From positions 1 to 5,677 of the forward strand of contig JAPUIM010000097.1 of the NCBI GenBank assembly GCA_027297025.1: DNA of 5,677 nucleotides, written 5' to 3'. Below the pieces are notes generated by a model. That model saw nothing but the letters and a program-made list of their open reading frames with translations, was not told where the DNA came from and ran no database searches. The position numbers and the translations under genes were made by a program. This stretch comes from Bacteroidota bacterium (GTDB taxonomy: Bacteria > Bacteroidota > Bacteroidia > Cytophagales > Cyclobacteriaceae). This document shows, piece by piece, positions 1 through 5,454 of the stretch (the stretch's first letter is position 1; the number at the start of each line of letters is the position of its first letter).

Positions 1-232
1 ACTTCTGATCAAAAACCAGGACCGGTTGAGTTTTCGCATTAAAGACGAACTCTCCGGAATCGCCGAGTACCGAGTTGACGTCAATGGAAGTTGGGTATTG
101 ATGAATTATGATTACAAAAAGAACCTGATCTGGTCGGAAAAGTTAGATCCAAACAATCCTTTTCAGGGAGAGTTAATATTGAAAGTTACCGACAACCTAG
201 GTAATGAAAATATTTACACTACTAAACTTTAA
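1..232 (+). CDS. C-terminal end of a probable M23 family metallopeptidase (5' truncated)
   Basis: The reading frame is open from base 2 and stops at TAA 230-232. The gene starts upstream of the window, so only about 76 C-terminal residues are visible. They look like the beta-rich tail found after the catalytic domain of many Bacteroidota M23 (LytM-like) cell-wall endopeptidases: a 'SFRIKDELSGI..YR' strand, a 'NGSWVLMNYD' turn and a final 'LKVTDNLGN' strand. In that family this immunoglobulin-like tail lies outside the active site. The HxxxD and HxH zinc-binding motifs are not in the window, so enzymatic activity cannot be judged. The family call rests on the recognisable tail only; another secreted protein carrying the same domain is possible. 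The next gene starts 12 nt downstream, so co-transcription is likely. Confidence 0.6.
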   Translation, partial: LLIKNQDRLSFRIKDELSGIAEYRVDVNGSWVLMNYDYKKNLIWSEKLDPNNPFQGELILKVTDNLGNENIYTTKL

Positions 233-244
233 TAGAAATCAATT

Positions 245-697
245 ATGGCATTAACGATAGGACAAAAAGCCCCTGATTTTACCGGCAACGATCAAGACGG
301 CAATCCGGTAAATCTGGCTGATTTCAAGGGCAAAAAAGTAGTGTTGTATTTTTATCCGAAAGACAATACGCCCGGCTGTACGGCCCAGGCTTGTAACCTG
401 CGGGATAACTACCAAGAATTACAAAACAAGGGGTATGTAATTTTAGGAGTGAGTATTGATAATGAAAAGTCTCATCAAAAATTCATTCAGAAGCAAAATT
501 TACCCTTCACCCTGATCGCTGATACCGATAAAAAGATCAATGAACTTTATGGCGTGTGGAAAGAGAAATCGATGTATGGCCGTACCTACATGGGCACCGT
601 CAGGACTACTTTCATCATTGATGAAAATGGCAACCTGGAGCAGATCATTGACAAGGTAAAAACCAAAGACCACAGCAGTCAGATCCTGGTAAGCTGA
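245..697 (+). CDS. bcp: Thioredoxin-dependent thiol peroxidase, Bcp/PrxQ-type peroxiredoxin
   Basis: This 150-residue protein is a full-length peroxiredoxin of the AhpC/TSA fold, and its length is usual for Bcp. It should reduce hydrogen peroxide and organic hydroperoxides in the cytoplasm, using thioredoxin as reductant; no signal peptide is present. The N-terminus 'GQKAPDFTGNDQDG' is typical. The active-site loop 'YPKDNTPGCTAQAC' carries peroxidatic Cys45 and resolving Cys50, the five-residue spacing of atypical two-cysteine PrxQ enzymes. Thr42 and Arg120 (in 'GTVRTTFIID') complete the conserved catalytic environment. The C-terminus 'KVKTKDHSSQIL' resembles the usual 'VKxKxHxxxVL' ending. 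ATG 245 has no Shine-Dalgarno site, as is normal for Bacteroidota. It follows the peptidase gene by 12 nt, which suggests shared transcription rather than shared function. Confidence 0.96.
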   Translation: MALTIGQKAPDFTGNDQDGNPVNLADFKGKKVVLYFYPKDNTPGCTAQACNLRDNYQELQNKGYVILGVSIDNEKSHQKFIQKQNLPFTLIADTDKKINELYGVWKEKSMYGRTYMGTVRTTFIIDENGNLEQIIDKVKTKDHSSQILVS

Positions 698-705
698 TCA
701 CCGCT

Positions 706-724
706 TCCGAAAGACCATTTCGGA
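706..724. repeat. Perfect 7-bp inverted repeat between bcp and the VWA gene
   Basis: TCCGAAA (706-712) and TTTCGGA (718-724) are exact reverse complements around a 5-nt loop, GACCA. The hairpin lies in the 35-nt gap and ends 8 nt before ATG 733. No T-run follows, so it is not a standard intrinsic terminator. It could attenuate transcription, stabilise the bcp mRNA end or limit access to the VWA start. Chance occurrence cannot be excluded. Confidence 0.45.
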
Positions 725-732
725 TACATGAT

Positions 733-2115
733 ATGAAGCTAAAGTTCGTTTTATATATTTTAATATGGTTTTTTGGGTTCAAGTCGGGTGCCCAAAATAT
801 CACTCAAAAACCACCCCAAAAAACACGGATCTTATTTCTATTAGACGCCTCCGGGTCTATGCTGGCCCAATGGGGTGACCAATTGCGTATCCAAGCAGCC
901 AAAAGCTTGTTGTCGGATCTGGTAGACAGTCTAAGGGTAAATGACCACCTGGAGCTGGCCCTTCGCGCCTATGGACATCAATTTCCTCGTCAACAACGCA
1001 ATTGTAAGGATACCCGTTTGATAGTACCGTTTAGTCCCAAGAATCATGATTTAATTTTACAGCGACTCAACATGATCAAACCCAAAGGAACCACTCCCCT
1101 GGCCTTTTCCCTGGAGCAGGCAGCTACGGATTTCCCTCTGGAAAAAAACGTCAGGAATATTTTGATTATTATTACCGATGGCCTGGAGTCATGCGATGGT
1201 GACCCCTGCAAGGTTTCCATAGCCATGCAAAAAAGAGGAGTGTTCTTGAAACCCATGATTATTGGGTTGGGAATGGATGAGAGTTACTTACAAAATTTTG
1301 CCTGTTTGGGACATTTTTTTGAGGCTAAAAACTTAAATGATTTTAGTAACTCCTTGCACAAGGCCCTAAAGCAAACTTTAAGCAAAACTACTGTCAGTGT
1401 TGAGTTGTTGGATGTTGATGACAGGCCTCTCGAAACTGATGTGAATGTTACGTTTGTAAATGCATTTACCGGCCAAGCCGTTTACGAATTCGTTCATTTC
1501 CGCAACAAACAGGGACGGCCCGATTCAGTGCAGATAGAGCCTGTTTTGTCTTACAATGTCAAAGTCAATACCATCCCTCCGGTTATTAAAAAAAGCGTTG
1601 AATTGGAAGGTGGTAAACACAATGTCATAACTATAAACTCTCCTCAGGGGAAGATTCAATTACTGCAAAAAAATACCTCCGAGTACGAACGAGGAGTAGA
1701 GGCTATTATAAGGAAACAAAACAGTCTCATTACCCTGAATATTCAAAAGGTTCCTTCAGAGGTAAAATATCTGGTGGGGAATTATGACCTTGAATTTCTC
1801 ACCCTTCCCAGGAAAATTTATAAAAATGTGGCTGTTACCCAAAGCCAAACCACTACCATAGAATTGCCCGCCCCTGGATTGGTGAATCTAAACTTCAAGG
1901 CGAAAGGATACGGCAGTTTATTTGAGATGAAAAAGGATGGCACCCAATACTGGGTATTTAATATTGATGCAACCACAAAATTATCAACATATGCAATTCA
2001 ACCAGGAAACTATAAAATTGTATTTAGACCAGAATTTGCTCAGGGAAGTAAATTCAGTGAGGTGCATGAATTTTCGGTTACCTCAGGAGAAACTGTAACC
2101 GTCAATTTATATTAA
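733..2115 (+). CDS. Secreted von Willebrand factor type A domain protein with C-terminal beta modules
   Basis: This 460-residue protein has a signal peptide (residues 1-20, cleavage probably between Ala20 and Gln21), so it is exported to the periplasm or cell surface. Residues 32-215 form a VWA domain with a complete metal-ion-dependent adhesion site: D38-A-S40-G-S42, then 'KGTTPL' with Thr120/Thr121, then 'ITDG' with Asp149. Such domains bind a protein ligand through a divalent metal. Cys91 ('RNCKD') and the 'ESCDGDPC' pair Cys154/Cys159 match a common bacterial VWA subfamily; with Cys191 they could form disulfides outside the cytoplasm. Residues 220-460 look like successive beta-sandwich modules, two of them sharing a 'GNY' strand followed by a 'V..(S/G)(Q/E)T.T(I/V)' end. 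There is no membrane anchor or type IX sorting tail that I can recognise. The ligand is unknown. The barrel gene 12 nt downstream may be a partner. Confidence 0.88.
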   Translation: MKLKFVLYILIWFFGFKSGAQNITQKPPQKTRILFLLDASGSMLAQWGDQLRIQAAKSLLSDLVDSLRVNDHLELALRAYGHQFPRQQRNCKDTRLIVPFSPKNHDLILQRLNMIKPKGTTPLAFSLEQAATDFPLEKNVRNILIIITDGLESCDGDPCKVSIAMQKRGVFLKPMIIGLGMDESYLQNFACLGHFFEAKNLNDFSNSLHKALKQTLSKTTVSVELLDVDDRPLETDVNVTFVNAFTGQAVYEFVHFRNKQGRPDSVQIEPVLSYNVKVNTIPPVIKKSVELEGGKHNVITINSPQGKIQLLQKNTSEYERGVEAIIRKQNSLITLNIQKVPSEVKYLVGNYDLEFLTLPRKIYKNVAVTQSQTTTIELPAPGLVNLNFKAKGYGSLFEMKKDGTQYWVFNIDATTKLSTYAIQPGNYKIVFRPEFAQGSKFSEVHEFSVTSGETVTVNLY

Positions 2116-2127
2116 GCAGTGAGTTCA

Positions 2128-2724
2128 ATGAAGTGGTGTTACCCCTTGTTTATTATTGTATGCTTCTGCAATCCTGAATTCATACATACCTGTCAGGCAC
2201 AAGACTTCAAGGGGAAGTTAATAGGTGGATTAAATGGCTCACAGGTTGATGGAGATGGAATTGGTGGTTTTCATAAACCGGGCTTTGTGGCCGGAGGGGC
2301 AATAACTTATCCCCTTAAGAATGATCAATTTGAACTAGAAGCCAACATATATTACATACAGAAAGGTAGTAAATCTACGGACCAGGATCCGGTATTTTTA
2401 AAAATTAGTCTGAGCTATATAGAATTTCCTTTATTATTCAACTATTGGTTCATCGAGCGAATATATGGGCAATCGGGATTAGTCCTTAGTTATTTATTGA
2501 AGGCAAAAGTTGATGATGGCTTTGGTTATACGGACCGGGATGATGATTTTAACCAAGTTGATCTTGGTTTAATGGCTGGATTTGGATATGCAGTTACTCA
2601 ACGATTAGACCTTTCCATTCGCTATTCACATTCTTTAACCAGCATCACCAAAGAACCATTTCGACGGGCTTGGAATAGTAACCTGTCTTTTTTCCTGGTC
2701 TTTAGATTAAGCGGGTCTAAATAG
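2128..2724 (+). CDS. Outer-membrane beta-barrel protein, porin-family (OMP_b-brl_2-like)
   Basis: From ATG 2128 the protein is 198 residues. A GTG at 2119 would add only three residues ahead of the signal peptide, so ATG is preferred. The signal peptide has a hydrophobic core (residues 6-14) and probable cleavage between Ala24 and Gln25 in 'CQAQDF'. The mature start 'KGKLIGGLNGSQVDGDGIGG' with 'HKPGFVAGG' is the hallmark opening of small Bacteroidota barrels of the OMP_b-brl_2/PorT-like group. Alternating strands follow, for example 'FELEANIYYIQKGS', 'YIEFPLLFNYWF' and 'LDLSIRYSHSL', and it ends in a strand, 'NLSFFLVFRL'. Length fits an eight-stranded barrel. Members are outer-membrane proteins whose individual roles are mostly unknown. 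It starts 12 nt after the VWA stop, so the two are probably co-expressed. Confidence 0.85.
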   Translation: MKWCYPLFIIVCFCNPEFIHTCQAQDFKGKLIGGLNGSQVDGDGIGGFHKPGFVAGGAITYPLKNDQFELEANIYYIQKGSKSTDQDPVFLKISLSYIEFPLLFNYWFIERIYGQSGLVLSYLLKAKVDDGFGYTDRDDDFNQVDLGLMAGFGYAVTQRLDLSIRYSHSLTSITKEPFRRAWNSNLSFFLVFRLSGSK

Positions 2725-2825
2725 AGTTTATACTTTTCATATTTTGATACATTATCTTAAGAAAAACTTTTAAAATCAGTAAATTGGGTTAAAATCGAGT
2801 ATTTGCAACCGTTTCAAATACAGCG

Positions 2826-3206
2826 ATGAAATCAATTTTGATCTTGCTTATTTTTGTACCAACCTGCCTGTTTGGACAAGGTTTTGTTGAATATCAAAGT
2901 GATGAATATGAAGTAAGCAACTACCACGATCTGGAACGATACCAGAACTTTAAACGAACCACCATTTTCTCCCTGGATTTTCAAAACCGGGAATATAGCT
3001 ACTCTCAAAAAAATGCGGTGGGTCAATGGAAAGTAACCACCTATCGAATAAAAGACTTTTATGTAGGTGAAGACGGCAATGGAATCATCATCATTCGTTC
3101 GGCTGGTCTGGATAAGGTGATCATGAACGATTTTAAAAAAACCGTCATATTCGAATATTTCGATGGTGGATATTGTGAGTTCCTACGAGTGAGAAAACTG
3201 CAATGA
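2826..3206 (+). CDS. Small secreted protein of unknown function
   Basis: I do not recognise a family for this 126-residue protein. Residues 1-17 form a signal peptide with probable cleavage between Gly17 and Gln18 ('CLFGQGF'). Cys14 precedes that site, and 'VPTC' is a poor lipobox, so a lipoprotein is less likely. The mature part of about 109 residues is rich in aromatic and charged residues. It reads as alternating beta strands, including 'TIFSLDFQNREYSY', 'WKVTTYRIKDFYV' and 'GIIIIRSAGLDKVIM', suggesting one compact beta domain in the periplasm or on the outer membrane. The single mature cysteine is Cys117. A 101-nt upstream gap separates it from the barrel gene, so it probably has its own transcription, though I see no convincing promoter there. 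It converges on the small minus-strand gene that follows. Confidence 0.8.
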   Translation: MKSILILLIFVPTCLFGQGFVEYQSDEYEVSNYHDLERYQNFKRTTIFSLDFQNREYSYSQKNAVGQWKVTTYRIKDFYVGEDGNGIIIIRSAGLDKVIMNDFKKTVIFEYFDGGYCEFLRVRKLQ

Positions 3207-3220
3207 CTCACTGCTTTTTT
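3188..3220 (+). terminator. Candidate intrinsic terminator at the 3' end of the secreted-protein gene
   Basis: AGTGAG (3188-3193) pairs with CTCACT (3207-3212) around a 13-nt loop, and T6 follows at 3215-3220 after a GC step. The stem begins inside the last codons of the plus-strand gene and its second arm overlaps the 3' end of the convergent minus-strand gene. The long loop and short stem make it weak by the usual rules. It would end rightward transcription before it runs through the small gene. Confidence 0.4.
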
Positions 3221-3312
3221 CTGAATAGCAGCACCATTACCACAACAAATATGATGGCACCAACGATAAGTGCTAAAATGTTTGATGCCTCAATTTGATC
3301 CAGGGCATGCAT
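3208..3312 (-). CDS. 34-residue single-pass membrane protein
   Basis: On the minus strand ATG at 3312-3310 opens a frame that ends at TGA 3210-3208. The 34-residue product has a polar, acidic start ('MHALDQIEASN'), one strongly hydrophobic helix of about 19 residues (residues 12-30: 'ILALIVGAIIFVVVMVLLF'), and a basic end, 'RKKQ'. This is the classic layout of a small inner-membrane protein with the N-terminus outside and the C-terminus in the cytoplasm by the positive-inside rule. An in-frame stop at 3333-3331 means it cannot extend much upstream. The function is unknown; such proteins often bind and modulate a larger membrane protein. It is divergent from the potassium-channel gene, with 261 nt between the starts, but a link to it is only a guess. 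No clear Shine-Dalgarno site is present. Confidence 0.6.
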   Translation of the reverse strand: MHALDQIEASNILALIVGAIIFVVVMVLLFRKKQ

Positions 3313-3410
3313 GAGTTTCCATTTAAAATTTTATTAAATATGGTCGATCCAAGTTTAAAAACAAATCAAGTAATTAATGAATGATCAAAATTTTATAAGA
3401 TCTTCAAAAT

Positions 3411-3433
3411 CCAGGTATCAGTCCCAGGTATCA
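3411..3433. repeat. 10-bp direct repeat CCAGGTATCA, period 13
   Basis: CCAGGTATCA occurs at 3411-3420 and again at 3424-3433 with only GTC between. The bases flanking the 10-mers differ. It may be a slippage duplication or a pair of protein-binding half-sites between two divergently read genes. It also spans the end of the doubtful minus-strand frame at 3418-3507. Confidence 0.7.
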
Positions 3434-3507
3434 TCTGCCCACTGAGGTGTTAAAAACACCGAAAGCGGATTTTTATCCCAAGACCTTAAATCCTCTCTAA
3501 ATACCAT
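3418..3507 (-). other. Doubtful 29-codon minus-strand frame
   Basis: ATG 3507-3505 to TGA 3420-3418 would encode 29 residues, starting 'MVFREDLRSWDKN' and ending 'PQWADDTWD'. Three tryptophans in 29 residues is unusual for random AT-rich DNA, which raises the chance of a small peptide or the remnant of a longer gene. There is no ribosome-binding site, no recognisable family, and an in-frame stop close upstream. I would not annotate it as a gene without conservation. Confidence 0.15.
3446..3478. repeat. Two adjacent small hairpins
   Basis: GGTGTT (3446-3451) and AACACC (3455-3460) form a 6-bp stem with a 3-nt loop. GGAT (3467-3470) and ATCC (3475-3478) form a 4-bp stem around TTTT. Neither is followed by a clear T-run on either strand. 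Their role is unknown and the second could easily be chance. Confidence 0.35.
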
Positions 3508-3514
3508 CCATATC

Positions 3515-3546
3515 TTTGTATTATTAACATTGGCTGGCTAAATTTC
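3515..3546 (+). promoter_or_regulatory. Candidate Bacteroidota-type promoter for the channel gene
   Basis: TTTG (3515-3518) is followed after 20 nt by TAAATTTC (3539-3546). This matches the Bacteroidota sigma-factor pattern (-33 TTTG, -7 TAnnTTTG) except for the last base. Transcription would start near 3552, giving a leader of roughly 20 nt before ATG 3574. Confidence 0.4.
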
Positions 3547-3564
3547 CACTATATACTGTGACCT

Positions 3565-3570
3565 GGGAGG
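3565..3570 (+). promoter_or_regulatory. Shine-Dalgarno-like GGGAGG close to the channel start
   Basis: GGGAGG ends 3 nt before ATG 3574. It is the only gene start in the window with such a purine box, but the spacing is shorter than usual and Bacteroidota ribosomes seldom rely on it, so its use is uncertain. Confidence 0.3.
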
Positions 3571-3573
3571 CCT

Positions 3574-5454
3574 ATGGAACTTAGAATCTTATTGTTGAAC
3601 CTATATTGCTTTCTGGCCCCTTTCACCATGTTAGGCCAGTTACCTCAAATATATTTGTCGGATATTTTCGACCAGGCGCTTACCTCTTCCAAATCCAAAA
3701 TATCCATCAGCAATGTGGAAGTCATTTCCAATAATTTGGAGATCTCCTTATTTGAATACCTGAAGAAGACCCATAAAGATTCGGACAACTTTAAACTAGA
3801 CTCGGGAAGGATTGTAATACCGGTAGAAATAGAAATCAAAGAGGCGTTTTTGCATAGGATAGATCTTTCCAACTTCAGTTTTCAAAAGCGCTTTTCTATC
3901 AAGCAATCCACTTTTTTAGAAACCGGAGGATATGCCGATTGGTTGGCATTTACCAATTGTCAATTTAAACAGCTAGTCATGCAACATAATATTCTGCACG
4001 ACCTGCTGGTGGTAGACTGCTATTTTCAGGGAAATGTGAATTTTAAACAAAATAACAGCGACGCCAAAATTTCTTTTTCGAAAACTAAATTTGCAGGAAA
4101 TTCATATTTCCACGACAACTATGCTGCAAAAGGCATTGAATTCAACCGATCACAATTTTTGCCCACCGAAGGATTATGCCTGACCGATAATGATTCCATC
4201 ACCTATGGACGGGAGCTGCAAAACAATGTGCAATTTGAGTTTCATTCCTCTTTCTTAGATCAAAATGATCCGGTTTCCCTAAAAATTTACCGTTGTCAAT
4301 TTCTTACAAATACACCATTTCAAAAGGTGATCATCAGTTCGTTCAACCTTTCTAATTTGGTGCTTGAAGACAACTTGTTTCAATCTTCCCTGGATCTCAA
4401 TGGATCAGCCATCCAGAATCAATTAATAATCAGAAACAATAAACTGGAAAACTATATAGCTTTTAACAACCTGATATTCCCCGAGCTGTTTAATATAATT
4501 TATTGGGATCAACTGGAGGGATATAAAATCTCTGTTTACGAAGATCTGCCGGGTGAATATGAGTGTAACGGTTTTGGGTTTGACGTACCCTCTTCAGTTT
4601 TGTATCGGGCTGAAAACCGGCAGGAGTTGTCCAATAAATATAGTTATGAACAACTGATCAATTCCTACCAAAGTCTTTTCAATATATATAAATCCCGGGG
4701 CGACCTGGAATCAGCCAACGGCTGTTACTTTGAAATGAAAGACATTGTGACCCGTAGACTCCTGTTTGACTATGAAAACCAGGGGACTTTTGAAAGCTAT
4801 TTCAAATGGAAACTCAATCTTTTTCTTAAATATTTTACCGACTATGGCACCAAACCTGCAAAAGCCGTAGAAATCAGCATATATGCTATACTTGGTTTTG
4901 CTGTTTTTTATTTCTTTTTTCCCTCCGATTGGGATGTACTTAGCAAAAACACGTTGTTTCAGCGAATCAACAAGCTCATAGGATATTTTAAATCGGATCA
5001 AACCTTATTGGACATGACTGAACAAAATCAAAAAGAATATAGCTCGTATGCCGAATTCAAAAACCATCTGTTAGCCAGCAAGAAAGAGATCCCCTCGTCC
5101 ATATACCTGTTTAGCCAACCGCTTTATCAATACTCTCTCTTTTTTCAGAATGCCCAAAAAAGCATCATTAATAAGCTGGAATTTCATCGAGGGAAATGGT
5201 CAGAACTTTCACCTAAGACCAAATTCATTGCGGGAATTATTATCGGTCTTGGCTTCCTGCTGTTTTTAGGTTATGTTCTGTTAATTAAAGTTTTGAATGC
5301 TTTAACCCTTAGTGTCAACGCCTTTACTACCCTGGGCTTCGGGGATATTCCCACCCAGGGTCTGGCCCGGTACGTGGCCATTATTCAAGGTTTCATAGGT
5401 TGGTTTTTACTGAGTATCTTTAGTGTAGCGCTGATTAATCAAGTTTTAGCCTAA
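3574..5454 (+). CDS. Potassium-channel-type membrane protein with periplasmic beta-helix-like repeats
   Basis: This 626-residue protein has a signal peptide (1-21, probable cleavage before Gln22). Residues 100-295 carry a repeated motif: hydrophobic-x-hydrophobic-x-x-(S/T/C/N)-x-Phe, seen as 'FSIKQSTF' (107), 'LAFTNCQF' (124), 'ISFSKTKF' (166), 'IEFNRSQF' (188) and 'LKIYRCQF' (236). It resembles degenerate pentapeptide-repeat beta-helices. A helical linker follows (355-425). Membrane helices are at about 432-449, 551-572 and 598-620. The pore loop 'TTLGFGD' (585-591) is a potassium-channel filter, so the last part is an Ion_trans_2-like pore. Topology predicts the repeats outside, residues 450-550 (lysine-rich) in the cytoplasm, and the filter facing out. 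Such a pore needs four subunits. Potassium selectivity is inferred, and the stimulus is unknown. The hydrolase gene abuts its stop. Confidence 0.85.
   Translation: MELRILLLNLYCFLAPFTMLGQLPQIYLSDIFDQALTSSKSKISISNVEVISNNLEISLFEYLKKTHKDSDNFKLDSGRIVIPVEIEIKEAFLHRIDLSNFSFQKRFSIKQSTFLETGGYADWLAFTNCQFKQLVMQHNILHDLLVVDCYFQGNVNFKQNNSDAKISFSKTKFAGNSYFHDNYAAKGIEFNRSQFLPTEGLCLTDNDSITYGRELQNNVQFEFHSSFLDQNDPVSLKIYRCQFLTNTPFQKVIISSFNLSNLVLEDNLFQSSLDLNGSAIQNQLIIRNNKLENYIAFNNLIFPELFNIIYWDQLEGYKISVYEDLPGEYECNGFGFDVPSSVLYRAENRQELSNKYSYEQLINSYQSLFNIYKSRGDLESANGCYFEMKDIVTRRLLFDYENQGTFESYFKWKLNLFLKYFTDYGTKPAKAVEISIYAILGFAVFYFFFPSDWDVLSKNTLFQRINKLIGYFKSDQTLLDMTEQNQKEYSSYAEFKNHLLASKKEIPSSIYLFSQPLYQYSLFFQNAQKSIINKLEFHRGKWSELSPKTKFIAGIIIGLGFLLFLGYVLLIKVLNALTLSVNAFTTLGFGDIPTQGLARYVAIIQGFIGWFLLSIFSVALINQVLA

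Larger units (their letters stand above)
3207..3573. other. Stretch between the secreted-protein gene and the channel gene
   Basis: No large gene lies here. Its left part holds the 34-residue minus-strand membrane protein. The remaining 261 bases contain an AT-rich segment (3320-3410), a 10-bp direct repeat, two small hairpins, a doubtful 29-codon minus-strand frame, and a candidate promoter for the channel gene. The minus strand at about 3366-3398 carries TTTG, then 16 nt, then TTGATTTG, a weak match to the Bacteroidota promoter pattern (TTTG, then TAnnTTTG) that could serve the small membrane protein; the spacing is short and one key base differs. Confidence 0.6.

Noticed and set aside
728..730. 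ATG at 728 as the VWA gene start
   Set aside because: It is out of frame with the VWA coding sequence; ATG 733 leads straight into a good signal peptide.
1044..1256. Minus-strand open frame inside the VWA gene
   Set aside because: It lies wholly opposite a VWA domain with an intact metal site and has no recognisable domain; it is a shadow of that coding sequence.
2119..2121. GTG at 2119 as the barrel gene start
   Set aside because: It adds only three residues before an ATG that gives a standard signal peptide beginning Met-Lys.
2725..2825. Promoter in the gap before the 126-residue secreted protein
   Set aside because: TTG at 2784 and TATTTGC at 2800 resemble the two elements, but they are only 13 nt apart and the second lacks a base of the consensus; no pair fits well.
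3411..3433. Direct repeat as part of a CRISPR array
   Set aside because: There are only two 10-bp copies with a 3-nt spacer, far too short for a CRISPR repeat-spacer unit, and no cas genes are nearby.
4711..5001. Minus-strand open frame of 96 codons inside the channel gene
   Set aside because: It is antisense to the linker and first membrane helix of a convincing protein, with no start signal or family resemblance.
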